In this document: positions 1 to 7,012 of the stretch, piece by piece
How positions within the stretch are numbered: the stretch's first letter is position 1
How the letters are laid out: each line of letters opens with the position of its first letter
NCBI GenBank assembly: GCA_903848795.1
Contig: CAINHC010000013.1
Coordinates: forward strand, 1 to 39,141
DNA: 39,141 nucleotides
Origin: an uncultured bacterium
GTDB taxonomy: Bacteria; Patescibacteriota; Minisyncoccia; Phycocordibacterales; CAIZLB01
Direction of reading: 5' to 3'
Program-made: the position numbers and the translations under genes
The notes under the pieces: generated by a model
What the model saw: only the letters and a program-made list of their open reading frames with translations
Database searches by the model: none
What the model was told of the DNA's origin: nothing

Positions 1-77
1 AACCCATGTTTGGGATCGTTTGTGTAAATCGATTCCAATATATATTTTGTTATTCATACTTTGTTTATATGAAATTA

Positions 78-110
78 ATAATCGTACCTGACTGGGGTAC
101 GATTATATTT
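78..110 (+). terminator. Intrinsic terminator hairpin
   Basis: An 11-bp perfect stem (78-88 pairs with 96-106) with a 7-nt loop is followed by a T-rich run (tatttt). It probably ends a gene lying left of the window. The stem is symmetrical, so it could work in either direction, but the better T-run is on the plus strand. Confidence 0.6.
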
Positions 111-134
111 TACAGTATGGGGTTCTATGGTGTC

Positions 135-172
135 ACCCCACGTGGCCACAATTAGGTCGCGTGGGGTTTGTT
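135..172 (+). terminator. Intrinsic terminator hairpin
   Basis: A 13-bp stem (135-147 with 155-167, two G-U pairs) has the 7-nt loop acaatta and is followed by ttgtt. It is the second hairpin in tandem before the ZIP gene, so transcription entering from the left is probably stopped efficiently. The rest of 1-218 shows no coding region that I can support. Confidence 0.65.
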
Positions 173-233
173 ATATCAATAGAATTCATGAAGTTAGCCA
201 AATCGCTGAAAATATTGTATGCTTTGCCATAAT

Positions 234-1085
234 ATGTCTATTATATTGATAAGTATTTGTGCTTTTATCTTCACTGTCCTTGGGGGTCTTTTTGCCTTGA
301 AGTTTAAGGATAAATTGCATTTGATTATCGGATTTTCTGCCGGCGCCATCTTGGGCGTTGCTTTTTTTGATTTGATTCCGGAAGCGATTGAGCTTGCCGG
401 AGATTCATTTAAGACAAATCAAATAGTGTCATTGGTCGCGTTTGGTTTTCTACTTTATATGCTTGTCGATCGTTTTGTCATTTCTCACAATCATAAATCT
501 GGCGAGTATTGCGAATGCGAGGACGATACGTATGCGGATATTGAAGATGGTGAATTTGAAGAATGTGAATGTGGACATGATCATGGTCATGGTCATTCTC
601 GCGAACACGAAGATTCTCACGATGAAATTGATGAGGCTCTCAATCACGATAAAAGAGGCTCTCTTGGTGCATTGAGTCTTTCAGTTCACAGCTTTTTGGA
701 TGGCGTTTCAATTGGCATTGCTTTCCAAGTATCTAGTGCAGTTGGAATTATTGTTACAACCGCTGTTTTGATTCATGACTTTTCAGATGGATTAAATACA
801 GTGAATATGATTTTGAAAAATAATGGAGAGAGAAAACAGGCACTGAAGTGGCTAGCGATTGATGCGATTGCACCGGTTTTGGGAGTTATCTCAACTCTAT
901 TTTTTACAATTCCTAAAACTGCGCTTGGTTTAATCTTGGCAATGTTTGCAGGATTCTTTATTTATATCGCATCAAGTAATATGATTCCAGAAAGTCATCA
1001 TGAGCATTCAACAAAATGGACGACTCTTATGACCGTGCTTGGTATGGCTGTGTTGTATGTTGCAATAACTTTGGCGGGAATTTAA
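234..1085 (+). CDS. ZIP family divalent metal transporter
   Basis: Predicted inner-membrane transporter of Zn2+ or a related divalent metal. The protein opens with a hydrophobic helix (residues ~1-18) and has about seven to eight membrane segments. A His/Asp/Glu/Cys-rich hydrophilic loop at ~residues 90-135 (motifs such as GHDHGHGHS) is typical of metal-binding loops in ZIPs. The signature helices are visible as VHSFLDG (~150) and IHDFSDG (~185). The second differs from the usual HExPHE of TM5, having Asp where the family usually has Glu/His, so the metal site may be altered. An upstream ATG at 219 is in frame, but it lies inside a possible -10 box (TATGCT, 218-223) and would add MLCHN, so I chose 234. 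tgt follows after 29 nt and may be co-transcribed. Metal specificity cannot be read from the sequence. Confidence 0.85.
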   Translation: MSIILISICAFIFTVLGGLFALKFKDKLHLIIGFSAGAILGVAFFDLIPEAIELAGDSFKTNQIVSLVAFGFLLYMLVDRFVISHNHKSGEYCECEDDTYADIEDGEFEECECGHDHGHGHSREHEDSHDEIDEALNHDKRGSLGALSLSVHSFLDGVSIGIAFQVSSAVGIIVTTAVLIHDFSDGLNTVNMILKNNGERKQALKWLAIDAIAPVLGVISTLFFTIPKTALGLILAMFAGFFIYIASSNMIPESHHEHSTKWTTLMTVLGMAVLYVAITLAGI

Positions 1086-1114
1086 TTTGATGGAAATTTA
1101 TTTAGCTTAAAAAA

Positions 1115-2419
1115 ATGAACAAAAACTTCTCCTTCAAAATTGAAAAAGAATTGGAACAAGGAACCATTGCGCGAGCTGGTGTTATTCACACTCCCCACGG
1201 AGATATCAAAACTCCTGCATTTGTGACAGTTGGAACGAAGGCAACGGTTAAAGCTGTGCCACCTGAGATGTTAAAAGATTTAGGTGCGCAAGTTGCCCTA
1301 GCAAATACATATCACTTATATTTGCAACCAGGAGAGAAGACAATAAAAAATCACGGAGGAATTCACAAGTTTATGAATTGGTCAGGGCCTACAATGACAG
1401 ACTCAGGAGGGTTTCAGGTTTTCTCCTTGGGAAGCGCGTTTGGTAAAGGAATTTCAAAATTAATTAAAGGTCGGAATGCGAACAAAAACTTCGGATCAGA
1501 TTTTGAAGATGAAATTCCACTGCCAGAGCAAACAGAATCTACATTGAACAAAGGGGCAGTTGAGAAAGTTCTATCAACTCGCGATGGGGAAGATCAGGTA
1601 ATGCAATCGGCAAAGATTGATGCACAGGGGGTGATGTTTAGATCAATCATCGATGGAAGTGCACATTATTTTACACCTGAAAAATCTATTCAAATTCAAA
1701 ATGATATTGGCGCTGATATTATTTTTGCATTCGATGAATGTACATCGCCTCATGAATCTCTTCACTATCAAGCAGAGGCACTGGATAGAACTCACAGATG
1801 GGCGAAGCAGTGTTTGTCATATCATATAAAAAGCGGTCACGCAGAGAATCAGGCGCTTTTTGCAGTGGTTCAAGGTGGAAGACATGAGGGCCTTAGACGT
1901 GAGAGCGCCAGAGCACTTTCAGAAATGAATATTGATGGAGAACACTTTGATGGATATGGAATTGGAGGGTCATTTGAAAAAGAGGATATGGGTGATGCTG
2001 TGAGATGGGTTAATAGTGAGTTGCCGAAAGATAAGCCGAGACACTTGCTTGGCATCGGTGAACCCGAGGATCTTTTTGGAGCAGTTGAGAATGGTTGTGA
2101 TTTATTTGACTGTGTGATGCCAACAAGAAATGCAAGAAATGGCGGGCTACTGACTCGAGCGGGGAAAATAAATATTTTAAATACTGAATATAGGGAAGAC
2201 CTGCGACCGATAGAGGAGGGTTGTGGATGTTATACCTGTAAAAATTATACAAGAAGTTATGTGGCGCATCTCTTTCGTGCCAAGGAAATGTTGGCCGGGA
2301 CGCTTGCGAGCGTTCATAATTTATACTTTTTAATACATTTGGTGGACGAAATGCGCCAAGCAATTTTGGATGGAAGCTTTAAAGAGATGAAGGAAGAATT
2401 TTTGAAGGGGTGGAAATAG
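1115..2419 (+). CDS. tgt: Queuine/preQ1 tRNA-guanine transglycosylase
   Basis: Exchanges guanine-34 in the anticodon of GUN tRNAs (Tyr, His, Asn, Asp) for preQ1 or queuine. Motifs seen: TDSGGFQVFSLG (D96, base-binding/general acid region), FAFDECTSP, VVQGG, GIGE, the catalytic FDCVMPTR (nucleophile Asp about 332), and a zinc site CxCxxC (C370, C372, C375) with His about 401. At 434 residues it is longer than the ~375 of E. coli Tgt. The extra ~65 residues (about 107-170) sit directly after FSLG and are hydrophilic. No queuosine biosynthesis genes are visible nearby, so the substrate may be salvaged or made elsewhere. It starts at an ATG after an A-rich stretch without a clear Shine-Dalgarno. 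Confidence 0.95.
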   Translation: MNKNFSFKIEKELEQGTIARAGVIHTPHGDIKTPAFVTVGTKATVKAVPPEMLKDLGAQVALANTYHLYLQPGEKTIKNHGGIHKFMNWSGPTMTDSGGFQVFSLGSAFGKGISKLIKGRNANKNFGSDFEDEIPLPEQTESTLNKGAVEKVLSTRDGEDQVMQSAKIDAQGVMFRSIIDGSAHYFTPEKSIQIQNDIGADIIFAFDECTSPHESLHYQAEALDRTHRWAKQCLSYHIKSGHAENQALFAVVQGGRHEGLRRESARALSEMNIDGEHFDGYGIGGSFEKEDMGDAVRWVNSELPKDKPRHLLGIGEPEDLFGAVENGCDLFDCVMPTRNARNGGLLTRAGKINILNTEYREDLRPIEEGCGCYTCKNYTRSYVAHLFRAKEMLAGTLASVHNLYFLIHLVDEMRQAILDGSFKEMKEEFLKGWK

Positions 2420-2544
2420 TCCATGGAAGATACATGACCTGATTTTGTATAAGTGTTCTTGTAGCGAAATAGTGTATCATTTTAATACAAATAGAAACAA
2501 GGCTTAGAAACAAGGTCAGAAGTATGTAGTGGGCATGTAGTAAA

Positions 2545-3276
2545 TTACCTAATATTTGTAATAAATTCCTCAGCCGCCTCCATATTATCTGGTCCATTTA
2601 CTGATTGCCATTTTGTAAATTCGAAAGCTTTCAGTGGATAGTTTTGAAGATTTGCAAATAGGGTATGAGGTAGGCCGATTTCTCCATCTCGTGTTTCAAT
2701 TTCTGGAAAATCAAAAATCTCGCGCGATAAAACGTAGAATCCATTCGCAAAATAATCAAGGACTTTTTCGCCGTCTTCCTTATTGTGTCGTCTGAAGCCT
2801 GTGACAAAGTCGCCTGATTTTCCATCTTTTCCACCCGCTCCGTCACCGGAGTCAATTCCCAAATAATTGTATGGCATAACAACGTGAGAAATTCCCATTC
2901 CAGGCACGGCGCACTCGATCGCTCTTTCAATGTCTTCTTCAAGTAATAAATCATCGCAATTAGAAACACAAAATAGGCCTTCACCAATTAAATCTTTGCA
3001 TAGTTTGAGCGCAGATAGAGTTCCTCTTTTATGCTCCGGAGTTTGAACAGTGTACGCGATATTGTGATTTTTATAATTGTCACCAAAATATTCCTTTATC
3101 ATCCACCCCAGCTCATCATTTATTACAAAAACAATATCAGACACATGATTTAAATATGGTGCAACAACATAATCAAGCAGGGTCTTGTCGCCAAGCTTAA
3201 TTAAGCCCTTGGGAATTTCTTTGGTTAGGGGATAGAAACGGGTGCCATATCCCGCGGCGAGGATTACTAATTTCAT
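2545..3276 (-). CDS. Sugar-phosphate nucleotidyltransferase family protein
   Basis: Belongs to the NTP_transferase family (glucose-1-phosphate thymidylyl/uridylyltransferase and mannose-1-phosphate guanylyltransferase relatives), which activates sugar phosphates as NDP-sugars for envelope glycans. The N-terminus carries the nucleotide-binding signature LAAGYGTRFYPLT...PKGLI (residues ~5-26), followed by a metal-binding SNCDD motif near residue 108. It has 243 residues, close to a catalytic domain without the extra C-terminal beta-helix or LbH domain. The fold is clear but the sugar and nucleotide are not. Its upstream region carries a hexanucleotide repeat. It is convergent with tgt and in the same orientation as the winged-helix gene. 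Confidence 0.8.
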   Translation of the reverse strand: MKLVILAAGYGTRFYPLTKEIPKGLIKLGDKTLLDYVVAPYLNHVSDIVFVINDELGWMIKEYFGDNYKNHNIAYTVQTPEHKRGTLSALKLCKDLIGEGLFCVSNCDDLLLEEDIERAIECAVPGMGISHVVMPYNYLGIDSGDGAGGKDGKSGDFVTGFRRHNKEDGEKVLDYFANGFYVLSREIFDFPEIETRDGEIGLPHTLFANLQNYPLKAFEFTKWQSVNGPDNMEAAEEFITNIR

Positions 3277-3312
3277 TTTTGAAGTTTTTAATATTGATTT
3301 TCTTATCGTGTC

Positions 3313-3360
3313 ATATTCATATTCATAATCATAATCGTATTCGTAATCATAATTATTATT
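3313..3360. repeat. Tandem hexanucleotide repeat RTAWTC
   Basis: Six consecutive 6-nt units matching RTAWTC run from 3313 to 3348, followed by two decayed units and a tta/att run. The tract lies ~37-85 nt upstream of the nucleotidyltransferase start codon, on that gene's promoter side, and just downstream of the stop of the winged-helix gene. Confidence 0.7.
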
Positions 3361-3377
3361 ATTTTAACCCCCATCAA

Positions 3378-3698
3378 TCAAAGTTGATACCCCGGAGAAG
3401 ATGGTGACCATCGAGGTTCAGAAGGTTTGGAATTAATAAGATCTTTTAATATTTCTATTATATCGTTTTCTGATATAATAAACCAACGTATTTGACTTTT
3501 AGGGCCCATATTCTTTATAAGACCCCTATCTTTTAATTTTTTAATTATTGGATACAAAGTCATCCTTGGTATTTTGGTAGTTCTTACTAACTGGGACAAT
3601 AGTAGAGGGTCATTATTGTATAAAACATGTAAAATACGGATTTCATTTTTAGATAATTGAAAGATTTTAATACCTTTTTCATTTATTAAGATAGTCAT
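3378..3698 (-). CDS. Small winged-helix transcriptional regulator
   Basis: A 106-residue protein whose residues ~15-75 form a winged helix-turn-helix of MarR/TrmB/PadR style: LSKNEIRILHVLYNN, then a recognition-helix region with MTLYPIIKKLKDRGLI, then a wing with basic residues. There is no ligand-binding domain, so it probably acts as a DNA-binding protein alone or as a dimer. It ends with a TGA stop, one of only two seen in this window. It is divergent from uvrB, and the 318-bp space between them contains repeated operator-like elements. Target genes are unknown. Confidence 0.65.
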   Translation of the reverse strand: MTILINEKGIKIFQLSKNEIRILHVLYNNDPLLLSQLVRTTKIPRMTLYPIIKKLKDRGLIKNMGPKSQIRWFIISENDIIEILKDLINSKPSEPRWSPSSPGYQL

Positions 3699-4016
3699 TC
3701 ATTTAGATTTTTAGGATTAATAATGTAGTAGTGTAAAACTTTCGGGCTAATATGTAAAATGTAACGGAAAAAACGTCAATTTTTGTAAAAGGGGTAAAAC
3801 CTTCAAGGCCAATCTGCGTTCAATCGGTTCGTAATATGGGGGGGTAATTACAAGATTGACGAAAATACCGTCAATTTTACATAATAGGTGAATATTTTTG
3901 CTCCATTTTGTTATATACTCAACCTTTACATAAGGCGATGATACTGGTAACGAAACTGGATCAACACTAGTGGCAATTTTGTCTTTTAAATACGCAAATG
4001 CTATTATCAATACACG
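3699..4016. other. Divergent intergenic region with repeated elements
   Basis: This 318-bp stretch between the winged-helix gene (minus) and uvrB (plus) holds no gene that I accept. It contains an imperfect 19-bp direct repeat (3733-3751 and 3794-3812, starting gtaaaac, 61 bp apart). It also contains two copies of CGTCAATTTT (3774-3783 and 3869-3878). The second copy is the right arm of a hairpin/palindrome ATTGACG-7 nt-CGTCAAT (3855-3875). These look like regulator-binding sites; the small winged-helix protein next door is an obvious but untested candidate to bind them. Confidence 0.5.
3979..4007 (+). promoter_or_regulatory. uvrB promoter (short leader)
   Basis: TTGTCT (3979-3984), a 17-nt spacer ending in TGC, then TATTAT (4002-4007) make an extended -10 promoter. 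The ATG at 4017 is 9 nt after the -10 box, so the predicted transcript has almost no leader. Confidence 0.6.
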
Positions 4017-6305
4017 ATGAAATCAAAAATTGATTCAAATAAGTCTAATAAGGGTGCAGATAAGGGTGCAAAATCTGATAAAGCCGCTAAAACCGCAGGG
4101 CTTGATAAAAATTCAGGGGTCTTTCATCTATCCACCGAATACACCCCCGCCGGCGACCAACCGCAGGCTATTTCGAAATTGCTGACAGGACTTGAGAAGG
4201 GGCTTCGATATCAAACCCTCTTTGGAGTAACAGGCTCTGGAAAGACATACACAATGGCCAATGTCATTGCAAAAGTTGGGAAGCCTACTCTTGTTATCGC
4301 CCACAACAAAACGCTCGCTGCCCAATTGGCGCAAGAGTATAGAGAATTTTTTCCAAATAACGCGGTGCACTATTTTGTATCATATTATGACTACTATCAA
4401 CCAGAAGCGTATATTTCCGCATCTGATACATATATAGAGAAGGAAGCGCAAATCAACGAAGAAATTGAGCGTCTTCGTCACGCTTCAACTCAGGCCTTGC
4501 TGACTCGTAAGGATGTAATTATTGTCGCGTCAGTTTCTTGCATTTATGGATTGGGATCACCAAAAGAATATGAGAAGGTGAATTTTAAAATTGAAAAGGG
4601 AATGAAAGCGGATAGATCTGAATTTGTTAGACGATTAATTGGAATGTATTTTGAAAGAACAAATGCGGACTTAACCCCTGGAACTTTCAGAGCGATGGGA
4701 AATGCGATTGAAATAATGCCGGTGAGTGAGAGAATTGTTTATAAGGTGAAGATTGAAAAAGGCGTAGTGAGCGCGGGCGTAGATGGTGGAACGGGCGCAA
4801 TTTCGAGTGTTGGAGAAATCGTTTCTGAAATTACAATCATTGATGCGATAACCAGAAATATTATCGAGGATACAAATGCGTTATTTTTATTCCCAGCTAA
4901 ACACTTCGTTACTCCTGAAAATGAAAGAGCTCGCGCGGTTGCTGATATTAAGGCGGAGCTTGATAAGCGCCTAAAGGAATTAGATGCTGAAGGAAAAATT
5001 ATTGAAGCAGAGCGACTTCGCAGAAGAACTACATATGACTTGGCGTTGATAAGAGAGGTTGGATATTGTAATGGAATTGAAAATTATTCCAGACATTTTT
5101 CTGGAATGGCACCAGGTGAGGCGCCTGATACGTTACTTTCATATTTTCCTCATAAAGAAGATGGGTCACCAGATTTCTTGACGGTAATTGATGAATCACA
5201 CGTTGCAGTCCCTCAACTTAATGGAATGTTTGCAGGAGACGCATCGAGGAAAAAGAATTTGATTGATTATGGATTCAGATTGCCTTCTGCGGCAGATAAC
5301 AGACCGCTGAAGTTTAATGAATTTGAACAGAGGGTGGGTCAGGTTATTTTCACAACGGCAACTCCTGGAAAATTTGAGTTTGAACAAAGCACTCAAATTG
5401 TCGAGCAGATTATTAGACCAACCGGACTAATTGACCCAGTGCTAGTTGTGAAGCCTGTGACTGCACTCGCAAAAGTGAAGGCTGGCAAGGACGCTGATGG
5501 AAAAAAAGTGGAGGCACGCGACGGAAACACTGGGCAGATTTTTGATTTTATCGAAGAAGCCAAGAAGGTTATAAAAAATAATCAGCGTGCCATCGCAACA
5601 ACTTTGACAAAGAAGATGGCTGAAGATTTAACTGAATATTTGAAGGAGCAAGGAATTAAAACAGCCTATATTCACAGCGATATAATGACGCTGGAGCGAA
5701 TTCAGATTCTGACTGACTTTAGACGTGGTGTTTATGACATTCTGGTCGGAGTCAACCTTCTTCGTGAAGGATTGGATCTACCAGAAGTTTCTTTGATTGG
5801 AATTCTGGATGCGGACAAGGAAGGATTTCTTCGATCTGAATCTGCGCTCATTCAAACGATCGGACGTGCCGCAAGAAATGTGGATGGCCGTGTTATTTTA
5901 TATGCTGATCATATGACTGGTTCAATGGAGAGATCGATTAAGGAAACTGAGAGAAGACGCGGACTTCAACTTGCATACAATAAGGAGCATGGAATCACTC
6001 CTCAAACTATTATAAAAAGAATCAACGATATTACCGATCACATTAAAAGTGATCATCAAAAAACTGTTGGTAAATTAATTCTTCTAGACGAATTGGAATT
6101 TGCAAAAAATCCAGATAAGCTGATTAAGTCCAAAGAAAAGCAAATGGAAGAAGCTGTAAAGATTTTGGATTTTGAAACTGCTGCCATCTTGCGTGATGAG
6201 ATAAAAGAACTTATGGAGCGCACACTGAAGAAACAAAAGAAAGAGGCGAAGGAAAAGCGCGAAGTAAACAAGGGTTCAAGAGCAAGAAAGCAGATGTTGG
6301 AGTAG
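4017..6305 (+). CDS. uvrB: Excinuclease ABC subunit B
   Basis: UvrB verifies DNA lesions loaded by UvrA and recruits UvrC in nucleotide excision repair. Visible features: Walker A GVTGSGKT (~70-77), the DNA-inserting beta-hairpin with YYDYYQPEAYI (~122-132), Walker B with DESH (~391), helicase motifs GVNLLREGLDLPEV and QTIGRAARN, and a C-terminal UVR coiled-coil (about 690-725) that binds UvrC. An N-terminal Lys/Ala/Asp-rich extension of ~32 residues precedes the usual start of the family and is probably disordered; the promoter position supports this start. A further Lys-rich tail follows the UVR motif. It is followed by a very strong terminator and is not in an operon with uvrA. Confidence 0.97.
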   Translation: MKSKIDSNKSNKGADKGAKSDKAAKTAGLDKNSGVFHLSTEYTPAGDQPQAISKLLTGLEKGLRYQTLFGVTGSGKTYTMANVIAKVGKPTLVIAHNKTLAAQLAQEYREFFPNNAVHYFVSYYDYYQPEAYISASDTYIEKEAQINEEIERLRHASTQALLTRKDVIIVASVSCIYGLGSPKEYEKVNFKIEKGMKADRSEFVRRLIGMYFERTNADLTPGTFRAMGNAIEIMPVSERIVYKVKIEKGVVSAGVDGGTGAISSVGEIVSEITIIDAITRNIIEDTNALFLFPAKHFVTPENERARAVADIKAELDKRLKELDAEGKIIEAERLRRRTTYDLALIREVGYCNGIENYSRHFSGMAPGEAPDTLLSYFPHKEDGSPDFLTVIDESHVAVPQLNGMFAGDASRKKNLIDYGFRLPSAADNRPLKFNEFEQRVGQVIFTTATPGKFEFEQSTQIVEQIIRPTGLIDPVLVVKPVTALAKVKAGKDADGKKVEARDGNTGQIFDFIEEAKKVIKNNQRAIATTLTKKMAEDLTEYLKEQGIKTAYIHSDIMTLERIQILTDFRRGVYDILVGVNLLREGLDLPEVSLIGILDADKEGFLRSESALIQTIGRAARNVDGRVILYADHMTGSMERSIKETERRRGLQLAYNKEHGITPQTIIKRINDITDHIKSDHQKTVGKLILLDELEFAKNPDKLIKSKEKQMEEAVKILDFETAAILRDEIKELMERTLKKQKKEAKEKREVNKGSRARKQMLE

Positions 6306-6366
6306 TCGTAGACTACTAGAATAGTCGGCGGAGACTATTGCGATATTCGACCGAGACCGCATAAAA

Positions 6367-6405
6367 ATGGCCCGCCGGAATTTTCCGGCGGGCCATGCTT
6401 TTGTA
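6367..6405. terminator. Strong bidirectional intrinsic terminator
   Basis: A 12-14-bp GC-rich perfect stem (6367-6380 with 6383-6396) is flanked by A-run/T-run on its two sides (aaaaa before, gctttt after). It serves uvrB on the plus strand and the convergent gene 6420-6812 on the minus strand. Two further small palindromes (6302-6316 and 6320-6339) lie between the uvrB stop and this hairpin. Confidence 0.85.
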
Positions 6406-6419
6406 GACTTATTTACTCA

Positions 6420-6812
6420 TTACCCCTCCATTTGAGCTGTATCGAAATCGTTGTCGCTCTCAATCTGTAGATAAAGAGCTAACATGCAGACCTGGATCGT
6501 CCCCATAATTGCTGGTTTACAACTACAAGGGTTGTCATCACTCGGGGAAAAAGGGATTTGATTATTCAACACGTTGAGCCACGCAAGGACTTCAGCTATT
6601 GATCTTGAAAATGGTGTTATATACTGTGGATCATCTTCAGGATTTATAAAATCGACGTGTTTTGCCAACGGAATCAGTGATTTAATCTCTTCACACGCCT
6701 GACATATTGCATTGTCGTCGGGTGTACCATTTTTGGGATCTGTCATACAACAGGAGTAAACTGCATGCTGTAAGACCCTGAGTAATGGATACTTTCCTAA
6801 TGTAGTAGACAT
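6420..6812 (-). CDS. Hypothetical Cys-containing protein
   Basis: A 130-residue soluble protein that I do not recognise. It has seven Cys, several in pairs or short spacing (CCM, CQAC, CSC), which could bind a metal or form disulphides, but no standard zinc-ribbon spacing is evident. It has no signal peptide or membrane segment and an acidic C-terminus. A GATAAT-like -10 lies ~30 nt upstream on the minus strand, so unlike many genes here it would have a leader. It sits between uvrB and uvrA, with its own promoter and the shared terminator. Confidence 0.55.
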   Translation of the reverse strand: MSTTLGKYPLLRVLQHAVYSCCMTDPKNGTPDDNAICQACEEIKSLIPLAKHVDFINPEDDPQYITPFSRSIAEVLAWLNVLNNQIPFSPSDDNPCSCKPAIMGTIQVCMLALYLQIESDNDFDTAQMEG

Positions 6813-6922
6813 TGTATTCTGAGGTTTGAATTTTCTGGGTATTATCTGAATTTGGGAACCGTTCCTAAATCCTCAACTATCATATTTTTTATTAGAAAAA
6901 AGTCAACTGTCACTCTATTGTT

Positions 6923-6993
6923 TTGCTTCTTATCCCAAAATACTCTATACTAACAGTAACGGCGAAATGAGCCGGTTTTTGTCGTTCCGCGAC
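6923..6993 (+). promoter_or_regulatory. uvrA promoter and structured leader
   Basis: TTGCTT (6923-6928), a 17-nt spacer and TATACT (6946-6951) form the promoter. The ~55-nt leader contains a small hairpin CGGC-7 nt-GCCG (6960-6974) directly followed by five T, and a second hairpin GTCG-TTCCG-CGAC (6981-6993). The first resembles a weak intrinsic terminator, so attenuation is possible. I see no LexA-type box. Confidence 0.5.
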
Positions 6994-7012
6994 TAATATT
7001 TAAAATACAACC

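Noticed and set aside
2010-2363. 117-residue frame antisense to tgt
   Set aside because: A shadow of a highly conserved gene; no promoter and no recognisable protein features.
3747-4010. 87-residue minus-strand frame upstream of uvrB
   Set aside because: It covers the uvrB promoter and the repeated operator-like elements, and its sequence shows no domain pattern.
6813-7012. LexA/SOS box before uvrA
   Set aside because: Neither the CTG-N10-CAG nor the GAAC-N4-GTTC pattern is present near the promoter.
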